DNA of 64,000 nucleotides. It comes from Planctomycetota bacterium (lineage in GTDB: Bacteria > Planctomycetota > SZUA-567 > H5-PLA8). The position numbers and the translations under genes are program-made. This document shows, piece after piece, positions 35,962 to 43,786 of this stretch. The notes under the pieces were generated by a model. That model saw only the letters and a list, made by a program, of their open reading frames with translations. It ran no database searches and was not told where the DNA came from. Positions within the stretch are counted from its first letter, which is position 1. Each line of letters starts with the position of its first letter. Location of the stretch: contig JAKLKQ010000005.1 in the NCBI GenBank assembly GCA_023150555.1, forward strand, positions 62,001 through 126,000, in the 5' to 3' direction.

Positions 35962-36394
35962 CGCCAACACCGTGGAGCCCTCGACCGAGTTCGAGCCGGT
36001 TCCTGCGGGCAAGTACGCCGCCGTCATCACGGCTACGGAACTGAAGCCCACGAAGTCGGGCAAGGGCAGCTTCTTGGAGCTGGTCTTCGAGGTCATCGAA
36101 GGCGAATTCAAGGGGCGGAAGCTCTGGGCGCGGCTCAACCTCGACAATCCCAATGCGCTGGCGGTGAAGATCGCACGCGCGGAACTCTCCGCGATCTGCC
36201 GGGCCGTAGGGGTGATGGAGCCGAAAGACTCCTGCGAGCTGCACAACCTGCCCCTGGTCGTCACGGTGAAGCAGAAAGCCGGGCCGGACGGCGAGGTCTA
36301 CAACGAAGTCAAGGACTACGCGAAGAGGGAGAACGCCGCCCAGGGCAAGCCCGCTCAGTCGGCCAATCAAACGCCCCCCTGGAGGCGTGGATGA
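35939..36394 (+). CDS. DUF669-type single-strand DNA-binding-like protein
   Basis: The ATG at 35939 follows AAGGAGAG; the product has 151 residues. The N-terminal beta strands (AGKYAAVITATELKPTKSGKGS, FLELVFEVIEGEFKGRKLWARL) and the acidic/Pro-rich tail ending TPPWRRG fit the DUF669 family, which replaces SSB in many phages. The terminal P-P-W is typical of the partner-binding tip. Its stop overlaps the resolvase start (ATGA). Confidence 0.82.
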   Translation: MANLKGFNANTVEPSTEFEPVPAGKYAAVITATELKPTKSGKGSFLELVFEVIEGEFKGRKLWARLNLDNPNALAVKIARAELSAICRAVGVMEPKDSCELHNLPLVVTVKQKAGPDGEVYNEVKDYAKRENAAQGKPAQSANQTPPWRRG

Positions 36395-36861
36395 ACTATC
36401 TGGGGTGCGATCCGGGACTCGACGGCGGCTTGGCGGCGCTCACCCCGGAAGGGCTTGTTCTTCGGGTGATGCCCGCCGTCGCCGTGGGCAAACGGCGGCA
36501 ACTGGACGAACAGGCCATTGTTCAGTGGCTCATGCAGTTCCAGCCGGCATCAACGCGAGTATTCATCGAGGCTGTCGGTGCACGCCCCAAACAAGGTGTC
36601 GTGGCGATGTTCAGCTTCGGCACGGGCTGGGGCTTGGTGCGCGGCGTCTGCGCCGGGCTGGGCTTGCCTTACGAGTTGGTTCGGCCGCAGGAATGGCAGG
36701 GCGAGGTGCTCAAAGGCCAGCCGCCCGGTTCCGAATACCTTGTCGCATCCCGTCTCTGGCCCAACGCCGAATGGCGCGCCTCCGAACGATCCTCAAAGCC
36801 GCATGACGGTCTCGTAGATGCGGCGCTTCTGGCTGAATACGGCAGGCGAAGGTCTCCGTGA
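36391..36861 (+). CDS. RuvC-like Holliday junction resolvase
   Basis: The 156-residue RNase H-fold protein has GCDPGLDGG at about 5-13 (first catalytic Asp), VFIEAVGARP (Glu at about 60), and the C-terminal KPHDGLVDAALLAEYG with the last Asp pair. These are the RuvC catalytic positions in order. Phage versions resolve branched DNA before packaging. It is separated by 3 bp from the helicase gene. Confidence 0.88.
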   Translation: MNYLGCDPGLDGGLAALTPEGLVLRVMPAVAVGKRRQLDEQAIVQWLMQFQPASTRVFIEAVGARPKQGVVAMFSFGTGWGLVRGVCAGLGLPYELVRPQEWQGEVLKGQPPGSEYLVASRLWPNAEWRASERSSKPHDGLVDAALLAEYGRRRSP

Positions 36862-36864
36862 ACC

Positions 36865-38517
36865 ATGCAACTCAGAGCTTATCAGCAGGACGCGATTGCC
36901 GCCGTCTACCGTTATTTACGGGAACATGACGACAACCCATGTGTCGTGATTCCCACCGCAGGCGGCAAAACGCCCATCCTAGCCACGATCTGCAAAGACG
37001 CCGTGCTCCAGTGGTCCGGGCGCGTGCTCGTCTTGGCGCACGTGAAAGAACTCTTGGAGCAAGCCGCCGATAAGCTGAGCGCCGTCTGCCCAGACGTGCT
37101 CGTAGGCGTCTACAGCGCGGGCCTTGGCAGCCGCGACACGCTCGCACCGGTCATCGTTGCGGGGATTCAGTCGGCCTACAAACGCGCAGGCGAATTGGGC
37201 CGCTTCGATCTGGTCATCATTGACGAAGCGCACATGATTCCGCCCGACGGCGACGGAATGTACCGCACGCTGCTGGCCGATTTGAAATCCATCAATCCCC
37301 ACCTGCGCATCATCGGTCTGACCGCGACGCCGTTTCGCATGTCTTCCGGCTCTATTTTTGGACCAGAGAACATTTTGAACGCGATCTGCTACGAGATCGG
37401 CGTCCGAGAGTTGATCGTTCAGGGCTATCTCTGCCCGCTCATCTCCAAAGCCGGACGCGAGAAGCCCGATACAGAGGGCTTGCACGTGCGCGGGGGCGAG
37501 TACATCGCCAGCGAGGTCGAAGCCCTTATGGATGAGGCACGCCTGGTGGAATCGGCATGCCGGGAGATTCTCGACTACGCAAAAGAGCGCCGTGCCTGCT
37601 TGATCTTCGCCAGCGGCGTTCAACACGGAAAACATGTTGCCGAGACGCTTACCCGCATGGGGCAGCGCGTGGCATCGGTCTTCGGCGATACCCTCGACTT
37701 TGAGCGCGAGAAGATGCTCGCCGAGTTCAAGGCGGGCAAGCTCAAGTATCTGGTCAACGTGAATGTCCTGACCACGGGTTTCGATGCGCCGATGATTGAC
37801 TGCGTGGCGTTGCTCCGGCCCACGCTATCGCCTGGACTCTACTATCAGATGGTCGGTCGCGGTTTCCGTCTGCACCCAGGAAAGCAGAACTGTCTCGTGC
37901 TGGATTTCGGCGGAAACGTTCTGCGCCACGGCCCCGTGGATGCGATTCGCATTCGGCAGCCTGGGGCAAGCACAGGCGAAGCGCCGGCCAAGGAATGCCC
38001 CAAATGCCATTCCGTCATCGCGGCTGGATACGCGGTCTGTCCAGACTGCGGGTTCGAGTTCCCACGCCGCGGCTCCCAGCATGAAGCCAAGGCGTCTTCG
38101 GCGGGCATTCTTTCCGGCGAAGTTACGGAGACTCGCTACGCCGTCCAGGCGGTTCGATTCTACGTCCACGCGAAACGTAATGCGCCCCCGGATGCGCCGC
38201 GTTCCATGCGAGTCGAATACCAGCTCGGATGGCAGCACTACCAATCCGAGTGGATCTGCTTCGAGCACTCCGGGTACGCCCGCCAGCGCGCCGAAAGCTG
38301 GTGGAAACGGCGCACAACGGAACCCGTGCCCAAGACCGCCGAAGAAGCTGTTGAGCTTGCCGAAGCGGGCACGCTTTGCGCAACGCATGCCGTCGTCGTG
38401 CGCAGCGTCTCCGGCGAAGAGTTCAACCGCATCGTTGACTACGAACTTGACGAGCGCGCCGACTGCGTACCGGAGCCGGAATATGTGCCTGCGGACGATG
38501 ATGTCGCACCATTTTGA
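36865..38517 (+). CDS. SF2 DEAH helicase with C-terminal zinc ribbon
   Basis: The 550-residue protein has motif I IPTAGGKT at 29-36, motif II IIDEAH at 118-123, motif III LTATPFRM, motif V VLTTGFDAP and motif VI QMVGRGFRLH, as in the XPB/UvrB-like phage helicases. A four-cysteine ribbon follows the core (CPKCHSVIAAGYAVCPDCGF). The C-terminal 150 residues resemble a beta-rich DNA-binding module. It probably acts in replication fork opening or recombination. Confidence 0.9.
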   Translation: MQLRAYQQDAIAAVYRYLREHDDNPCVVIPTAGGKTPILATICKDAVLQWSGRVLVLAHVKELLEQAADKLSAVCPDVLVGVYSAGLGSRDTLAPVIVAGIQSAYKRAGELGRFDLVIIDEAHMIPPDGDGMYRTLLADLKSINPHLRIIGLTATPFRMSSGSIFGPENILNAICYEIGVRELIVQGYLCPLISKAGREKPDTEGLHVRGGEYIASEVEALMDEARLVESACREILDYAKERRACLIFASGVQHGKHVAETLTRMGQRVASVFGDTLDFEREKMLAEFKAGKLKYLVNVNVLTTGFDAPMIDCVALLRPTLSPGLYYQMVGRGFRLHPGKQNCLVLDFGGNVLRHGPVDAIRIRQPGASTGEAPAKECPKCHSVIAAGYAVCPDCGFEFPRRGSQHEAKASSAGILSGEVTETRYAVQAVRFYVHAKRNAPPDAPRSMRVEYQLGWQHYQSEWICFEHSGYARQRAESWWKRRTTEPVPKTAEEAVELAEAGTLCATHAVVVRSVSGEEFNRIVDYELDERADCVPEPEYVPADDDVAPF

Positions 38518-38538
38518 TGGACGCGAATAGGATGAGTG

Positions 38539-40413
38539 ATGCTCGATCTGACCGATCTGCCCACCGCCGCGCGGTATTACGCCGAGCTGGGTTACCCGGT
38601 CTTTCCGTGCGTGCCTGGCACCAAGATGCCGCTCACCAAGAACGGCTTCAAGGATGCCACGACCGACCTGGCTCAGATCGAAGCGTGGTGGGGCCAGTAT
38701 CCCAACGCCAATATCGGCATCCCGGCCGATGGTCTCCTGGTGTTGGACATCGACGGCCCGGACAATCCGTGGCTCAAAGGCGACGAACGGCTTGCGGAAC
38801 TCTCACGCGGGCCGGTCTCGCAAACGCCGGGCGGCGGCTTTCATCACGTCTTCCGGCAGTCCCAAGGCCGTACCTGGCGCAACACGACTGGCAAGCTCGC
38901 GCCTCGCGTGGATACGCGCGCCCAGGGCGGCTATTTCCTCGTGGCTCCATCGGTTGTCGAGGGCAAGGCATACCGCTGGCAGCCGACTTTCGAGCTGGCC
39001 GATCCGCCTGGCCGACTGCCGGAGCCGCCGCCCTGGCTGACCGAACTGTTGGATGCCGTGCACGCGGCAAAGGAAACATCCGCAACAAGCGACGGCAACC
39101 CGATCCCGCTACGCCAGCGAAACTCTACCCTCGCGCGCCTAGCTGGGACGATGCGCCGCGCCGGGATGACGCAGGCGGAAATTCACGCGGCCATCAGCCA
39201 AGCCAATCTCGACCGTTGCCAGCCGCCCCTGGAACCGCCCGAGGTCGAGCGTATTGCCAAGTCCATTGCGCGCTACACGCCCGACGGCATCACGGTCGCG
39301 CTGATCGAAGATCACTTCGGTCAGGTCTTCGGCGAGAACGGCGAGACGATTTTCGCCTCAGCACATTCGGTCTGCCGGGAGCACCCGAACATGTGTAAGC
39401 CGGTGATTCATGGCCTCCTGCGCGAAGGCGAGACCATGAACGTCATAGCCGCCCCAAAGGCAGGCAAGAGCTGGCTTGTCCAGAATCTCGCGCTCTCCGT
39501 TGCGACGGGCCAAGCGTGGCTTGGTTTCCCCATCGAGCCGGGCCGCGTCCTGCACATAGACAACGAGCTACATGTCGAAACGCTCGCCAGTCGTATCCGG
39601 CGCGTAACGGAGGCCATGCAGCTCTCCCCGGCGCAATGGAAAGACGGCTACTTCGTCCGGCCTTTACGCGGCCAGCTTGAAGACCTATTCCGCATGGAGA
39701 GCTACTTCAACGCGCTGCCCAACGGCTTTTTTAAGCTCATCATCCTGGACGCCTTCTACCGCTTCATGCCGCGCGAGATGGACGAGAACGATAACGGCAC
39801 GATGGCGAATCTCTACAACTTGATTGACCGTTGCGCGCGGCGTCTGCGCGTCGCGTTCATCCTGATTCACCATACGACCAAAGGCGTGCAATCCGGCAAG
39901 AGCGTTACCGACGTAGGCGCGGGCGCCGGGGCACAATCGCGCGCCGCAGACTGCCACTTCATCCTTCGGCCACACAAACAGGACGGCTGTTTGGTTGTCG
40001 AAGCCGTGACGCGCTCCTGGCCATCGCCCATGCCATTCGTGATCCGGCAGGCGTTCCCGCTGTGGCTTCCCGATCCGGCGCTCGATCCTGAAGACTTGAA
40101 GAAGCCTGAAGACTATGCGCGGGGGCGGTCGTTCGGAAAGGAGCCGCCAGAGGATTTCGAGCCGGAGCAAGAACTCGAATGGACGGTCGAGAAGTTCGTC
40201 ACGGCGTTTATTGGCGAGGAGCCACGCACTCGGGCTGCGATCCAAGTTTCCGCGAACGACAAAGGCTTGACCGACTATCAGGCCGAGAAGTTTATCGAAA
40301 AGGCCGAGGCTTCTGGCTTGGTGCACCGCTGGACGCTTGTACGAAACCGCGCTGGCTATGCCACGCTGCCACAGGCGAGCCTTCTCCCAGACCAACCGGA
40401 GAATCCAAAATGA
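38539..40413 (+). CDS. Bifunctional primase-polymerase and RepA-type helicase
   Basis: Residues 1-170 form an archaeo-eukaryotic prim-pol domain: YPVFPCVPGTKMPLTKNGF, the metal pair D70-x-D72 in LLVLDIDGP, and GGGFHHVFR with the nucleotide-binding His. Residues 185-245 are a primase C-terminal helical region. Residues about 290-480 are a RecA/RepA-like ATPase (AAA_25) with Walker A APKAGKSW at 304-311, LIILDAFYRF and a sensor ILIHHTTKG. The C-terminal 100 residues look like a winged helix. The ATG at 38539 directly follows an in-frame GTG. This one protein may prime and unwind phage DNA. Confidence 0.9.
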   Translation: MLDLTDLPTAARYYAELGYPVFPCVPGTKMPLTKNGFKDATTDLAQIEAWWGQYPNANIGIPADGLLVLDIDGPDNPWLKGDERLAELSRGPVSQTPGGGFHHVFRQSQGRTWRNTTGKLAPRVDTRAQGGYFLVAPSVVEGKAYRWQPTFELADPPGRLPEPPPWLTELLDAVHAAKETSATSDGNPIPLRQRNSTLARLAGTMRRAGMTQAEIHAAISQANLDRCQPPLEPPEVERIAKSIARYTPDGITVALIEDHFGQVFGENGETIFASAHSVCREHPNMCKPVIHGLLREGETMNVIAAPKAGKSWLVQNLALSVATGQAWLGFPIEPGRVLHIDNELHVETLASRIRRVTEAMQLSPAQWKDGYFVRPLRGQLEDLFRMESYFNALPNGFFKLIILDAFYRFMPREMDENDNGTMANLYNLIDRCARRLRVAFILIHHTTKGVQSGKSVTDVGAGAGAQSRAADCHFILRPHKQDGCLVVEAVTRSWPSPMPFVIRQAFPLWLPDPALDPEDLKKPEDYARGRSFGKEPPEDFEPEQELEWTVEKFVTAFIGEEPRTRAAIQVSANDKGLTDYQAEKFIEKAEASGLVHRWTLVRNRAGYATLPQASLLPDQPENPK

Positions 40414-41045
40414 AACCGGTAACGCTCATGTCGCGCCTTTGGCTCGCTTCCAGGGCCGCGCTGCCCGTGTGGGTGGCGTTGGAGGCCATAGCCGCAGCCA
40501 AGGGCCGCAAACGCTTCTACGTCAAGCGCACCACGCTGGCACGACTGACCGGCATTAAGCGAATGGCCACGCTGTCGCGCGTCCTTGGCGTCCTCGAGCG
40601 TTATCAAATCCTGGTGCGCAAAACCAAGACTCGCCGCCTGCCCAACGGGGCCACGTTTTCACGAACTCAGGTCAAACTCCTGCTTAGCGTAGCAGGTAGT
40701 GCTACTCATCCACCTTTCACCGCTACGCATACGAGAGAGCAGGTAGTGCTACAGCATGCTGCGCATAGTGACGCAGGTAGTGCGACAAGCGGCCATAGCG
40801 AAGCAGGTAGTGCTACGCGGCATAGTGACGCAGTAGGCGCTACGATCCCCGTAGGGGATAGGCGCGGTAACGCGCGCGCCTATTTCCCCTCCGTGGATCG
40901 CCGCTCCGCGCCGACGGCTGACGCCGCCGGGTCGTGCGCGGCGTCCGCGTCCGCTGATGCTCCCGCTCCCGCCGCGACGCCCGGCCCTGTCGGCTCGGAG
41001 CGGCGCACATACCTAAATCCAGGAGATAGCGCATGCACTCAGTGA
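40410..41045 (+). CDS. Replication initiator-like winged-helix protein with iteron-encoded repeats
   Basis: The ATG at 40410 overlaps the preceding stop (ATGA); the product has 211 residues. Residues 1-95 are a winged helix (TTLARLTGIKRMATLSRVLG followed by VLERYQILVRK). Residues 95-140 are encoded by DNA repeats and read as repeated HSDAGSAT-type units. The remainder is Ala/Pro/Ser-rich and probably disordered. Position after the primase/helicase gene and the internal repeats recall lambda O, whose N-terminus binds iterons inside its own gene. Function as an initiator is inferred. Confidence 0.6.
   Translation: MKPVTLMSRLWLASRAALPVWVALEAIAAAKGRKRFYVKRTTLARLTGIKRMATLSRVLGVLERYQILVRKTKTRRLPNGATFSRTQVKLLLSVAGSATHPPFTATHTREQVVLQHAAHSDAGSATSGHSEAGSATRHSDAVGATIPVGDRRGNARAYFPSVDRRSAPTADAAGSCAASASADAPAPAATPGPVGSERRTYLNPGDSACTQ
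40691..40843. repeat. Five iteron-like repeats within the initiator-like gene
   Basis: The core AGCAGGTAGTGCTAC occurs at 40691-40705, 40738-40752 and 40802-40816. Variants occur at 40772-40786 (CGCAGGTAGTGCGAC) and 40829-40843 (CGCAGTAGGCGCTAC). Each contains the dyad GTAG-TG-CTAC or a close form. The last three are preceded by CATAGYGAMG, making 27-30-bp tandem units. They keep the reading frame only partly, so DNA binding rather than protein sequence seems to be selected. Confidence 0.7.
40845..40883. repeat. Two hairpins next to the iterons
   Basis: ATCCCC-GTA-GGGGAT (40845-40859) is followed immediately by ATAGGCGCG (40858-40866) pairing with CGCGCCTAT (40875-40883). Strong hairpins beside iterons are common at phage and plasmid origins as primase or loading signals. 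Together with the repeats this marks 40,690-40,885 as the best origin candidate. Confidence 0.5.
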
Positions 41046-41110
41046 GGTGGGTGGAAAGTCTGCCCTGTCAGCATGTTGGAGCGGGTGAGCGCGGATGCCG
41101 CTTTGCCGCT

Positions 41111-41141
41111 CGTGCCTGCACGTCGTTGCGGTGCAGGCATG
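41111..41141. repeat. 11-bp hairpin in the gap after the initiator-like gene
   Basis: CGTGCCTGCAC at 41111-41121 pairs with GTGCAGGCATG at 41131-41141 (one G-T pair) around a 9-nt loop. There is no T-run, so intrinsic termination is doubtful. The 246-bp gap (41046-41291) has no other clear feature. Confidence 0.45.
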
Positions 41142-41291
41142 GGTCCTCCCGTCCCGGAATGCCCAAAACACCGACCCGGGAACCCTCACGGTCCAGACTA
41201 ATCTTACTTTCCTGCCCTTCACGCACGCTCGTCATGCGCCACGGCGTGCATTCCCAAGCAAAGTGACGCCAAGTCCCGAACGGAGGAACGC

Positions 41292-41954
41292 ATGTCCACG
41301 CCGAAACTCAGACTCGAATGGATCGAAGCGGGAAGCCTGGACGAGAACCCGTTGAACTGGCGCCGGCACAGCCCTGAGCAGTTGCAGAGCCTCAGAGACC
41401 TGTTGGATGACCCGGATGTCGGCTGGGCCGGCGCATGTCTCTACAACGAACGGACCAAGCGTTTGATTGACGGGCACGCGCGAAAGAGCGTAACCGATCC
41501 CAAGCAGCTTGTCCCTGTGCTTGTGGGTGACTGGAGCGAGGAAGCCGAGAAGAAAATTCTCATCACGCTCGATCCAGTCGGCGCGATGGCCCAGGGCGAC
41601 AGCGAGGCATACGCCAAGCTCGTTGAAATGGTCAACGCCGAGAGCCTTTGGGTCCGCGACCTGATTCACAATACCCAAGCCGGGCTTGTGGCCGCGGAAG
41701 AGGACGACCCGGAGGAACAGGCGGAGCCCTCGGCGGTCCTGCCGCAGATGGAGTGCCAGCCTTTCGAGCACTACGACTACATCATGCTGCTCTTCCGTAA
41801 CGAGCAGGATTTCCAACAGGCGTGCGAACGCCTCGGCATCCAGCGCGTCCAGGTCACCTATCCTGGTGGCAAACAGAAGATCGGCCTTGGGCGCTGCATT
41901 GACGGCATGAAGGCGCTGAAGATCCTCACGGCTCAGACGGGAGGTGCGCAGTGA
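41292..41954 (+). CDS. ParB/Srx-fold domain protein
   Basis: The 220-residue protein has an N-terminal ParB-like nuclease/CTPase-fold segment: DENPLNWRRHSPEQLQSLRD, then LYNERTKRLIDGHARKSV with the conserved D-G-H-x-R motif at about residues 58-63. The C-terminal half (about 145-220) is different from ParB, with FEHYDYIMLLFRNEQDFQQA and VTYPGGKQKIGLGRCIDGMK. GGAGG precedes the ATG. ParB-fold proteins of this kind occur next to phage DNA-modification genes; here the next gene is a glycosyltransferase whose start overlaps this stop. Confidence 0.8.
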   Translation: MSTPKLRLEWIEAGSLDENPLNWRRHSPEQLQSLRDLLDDPDVGWAGACLYNERTKRLIDGHARKSVTDPKQLVPVLVGDWSEEAEKKILITLDPVGAMAQGDSEAYAKLVEMVNAESLWVRDLIHNTQAGLVAAEEDDPEEQAEPSAVLPQMECQPFEHYDYIMLLFRNEQDFQQACERLGIQRVQVTYPGGKQKIGLGRCIDGMKALKILTAQTGGAQ

Positions 41955-42658
41955 AGATCGTAATTCCCTCCAAGGGCCGCGCGGCAACGATTGGCGAAAA
42001 GGCGCTCAAACTTTTCCCGGATGCGCTCGTTTGCGTCGGCGACAACGAAGTCGAACAGTACCGCAAAGTCACCGGCAACTTGCTTGTTCACCCGACAAGC
42101 GTTGTCGGCATCGGTCCTATCCGGCAATGGATTCTGGATCACGTGGAAGATCCGTGCGTGATTCAGGTGGACGATGACGTGTCGCACGTCTACAGCCAGG
42201 TCGGGTTCCACAAGTGGCGCATCGAGGACGCCGACACGGCGCGTGCCATTGTCGAACGGCTCGCGATTCTGGCCCAGGACGCGGGCGCGCGCGTCTTCGG
42301 ATTCCAGCAAGCGGCGCGGCCACTGACCTACGCCAACTTCCGGCCCTTCTCGCTCAACACCTGGGTAGGCGGAATCGTCGGCATCATCGGGCGCGAACTG
42401 CGCTACGACCGGTCTCTGCTGCTTCGCGCCGATATTGATTTCTGCCTTCAATCGTTGATGCGCGACCGGTTCGTCATGGTGGACGGGCGGTACTCGTTCA
42501 TTCACACCCGGTTCGCAGGCAAGGGTGGTAACGCCGGGAACCGCTCCGCCGAACGCCACGCCCAGGAAATCGCCTACCTCAAGAGGAAGTGGGGACCATT
42601 CCTGGAGGAAGTCCAAGCTAAAGGGACCACACGGTTGGTCGTGAAAGTCCGGCGCTGA
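41951..42658 (+). CDS. Phage glycosyltransferase of the TET-associated (TAGT) type
   Basis: A GTG start overlaps the previous stop (GTGA). The 235-residue protein starts MKIVIPSKGRAATIGE, contains the metal-binding run IQVDDDVSHVY at about residues 74-84 (DxD) and ends with a GGNAGNRSAERHAQEIAYLK-type segment. This pattern is familiar from the small GT-A enzymes that Iyer and colleagues linked to TET/JBP dioxygenases and hypermodified phage bases. No TET-like dioxygenase is in the window. Sugar transfer to a modified DNA base is the leading hypothesis; a surface-glycan role is the alternative. Confidence 0.7.
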   Translation: MKIVIPSKGRAATIGEKALKLFPDALVCVGDNEVEQYRKVTGNLLVHPTSVVGIGPIRQWILDHVEDPCVIQVDDDVSHVYSQVGFHKWRIEDADTARAIVERLAILAQDAGARVFGFQQAARPLTYANFRPFSLNTWVGGIVGIIGRELRYDRSLLLRADIDFCLQSLMRDRFVMVDGRYSFIHTRFAGKGGNAGNRSAERHAQEIAYLKRKWGPFLEEVQAKGTTRLVVKVRR

Positions 42659-42683
42659 AAATCACATCGTAAACGGTCGAACC

Positions 42684-42734
42684 GGGTCACCTTGCTGACG
42701 AAAAGGGTCACGGTGCTGACAAATCGGGTCACCC
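42684..42734. repeat. 21-bp tandem repeats, IS21-end-like
   Basis: GGGTCACCTTGCTGAC at 42684, GGGTCACGGTGCTGAC at 42705 and GGGTCACCC at 42726 are spaced exactly 21 bp. Read on the minus strand the pattern GTCAGCA...GTGACCC repeated in this way resembles the multiple terminal repeats of IS21-family elements. No transposase is present. It is either a leftover element end or a repeated operator in this 180-bp gap (42659-42838). Confidence 0.5.
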
Positions 42735-42859
42735 ACCCTCGGACGTTGATGTTCCAAAGGCTTTATTCCCAAAGTCCTGTCCATTCGGCTCTTCGGCTCG
42801 CCTTCTAGCAGTCCATTTGCCTCACCTTTTCACATCGGATGGAACCAAAGGGAACCAAG

Positions 42860-43786
42860 ATGAGCACGAAGCCTGCCAGCCCAGTTTTCGAGATGCTCGC
42901 CGAGGAATTGAAGGACTTCCTCAAGACCACGGTGGACGCCGAGACCGTCGAGCGCATCGTGGACGAACGGATCGCCAAGGCGAAACTGCCCCGCCCAATC
43001 GAAGTGCGCATGGGCGAGACGGTCATCGGCAAGCTCGAAGAACGCGCCCACTATCTCTTCGACCGTTTGATGGACCTCGTGAACGAGGGCCACGGCAACA
43101 TCCTGATGGCCGGTCCGGCCGGGTCAGGCAAAACGACCCTCGCCAAGAATCTCGCCCAGGCGCTCGGCCTGGAATTCGGATTCATTTCTCTCTCAGCCGG
43201 AATCAGCGAGACGCACCTTTTCGGCCGCGTCCTGCCTCAAGCAGACGGCTGTTGGCAGTACCGGCCCAGCCGCTTCGTGGAGATTTACGAGCACGGCGGG
43301 GTCTTCCTGCTGGACGAAATAGACGCCGCCGATCCGAACGTGATGGTCGCCATCAATGCGGCCCTGGCCAACGGGATGCTCGCCAATCCCAACGGCCAAC
43401 TCCACGAGCGCCACGAAAAGACCTACATCCTGGCCGCCGCCAATACGTGGGGACGCGGTGGCGATCACCAGTACGTGGGCCGGAACGCCCTGGACGCCGC
43501 GACCCTCGATCGCTTCGTGCTCTCCACGTTGCACGTGGATTACGACCGCGACCTGGAATCCGATCTTGCCCTCGCCTCCCTGCCTTCCGAGCAGGCCGAG
43601 CCGCTCCTCGAATGGGTCAACGAGGTTCGGGAAAAGATCGTCCGCAACAAGATTCGCCGGGTGGCGAGCACGCGCCTGATCGTGAACGCCATCGCCGCAT
43701 TGAAAGCTGGGCGCGACCTCACGGACATCCAGGCGCGGTACTTCCTGGACTGGTCCGCCGACGAGAAAGCGAAGGTGTGCGCATGA
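42860..43786 (+). CDS. MoxR/CobS-type AAA+ ATPase
   Basis: The ATG at 42860 (GGGA upstream) gives 308 residues; an ATG 21 bp earlier is possible. The Walker A is NILMAGPAGSGKTTLAKNLA (about 80-99), the Walker B VFLLDEIDAAD (about 150), followed by sensor 1 AAANTWGRGGD and ALDAATLDRFVLST with the arginine finger. This is the dynein-like/MoxR AAA_5 type. The next gene, whose start overlaps this stop (ATGA), encodes a VWA-like protein: MoxR ATPases commonly work with VWA partners as metal chelatase-like remodelling machines. Confidence 0.87.
   Translation: MSTKPASPVFEMLAEELKDFLKTTVDAETVERIVDERIAKAKLPRPIEVRMGETVIGKLEERAHYLFDRLMDLVNEGHGNILMAGPAGSGKTTLAKNLAQALGLEFGFISLSAGISETHLFGRVLPQADGCWQYRPSRFVEIYEHGGVFLLDEIDAADPNVMVAINAALANGMLANPNGQLHERHEKTYILAAANTWGRGGDHQYVGRNALDAATLDRFVLSTLHVDYDRDLESDLALASLPSEQAEPLLEWVNEVREKIVRNKIRRVASTRLIVNAIAALKAGRDLTDIQARYFLDWSADEKAKVCA

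Noticed and set aside
40691-40843. Possible CRISPR array
   Set aside because: Repeats are 15-bp cores with variable 12-32-bp gaps, two degenerate, and lie inside a coding gene; no cas genes nearby. Iterons explain them better.
41033-41355. Two overlapping small plus-strand frames in the gap after the initiator-like gene
   Set aside because: No ribosome binding site, composition unlike neighbours, and a hairpin lies across them.
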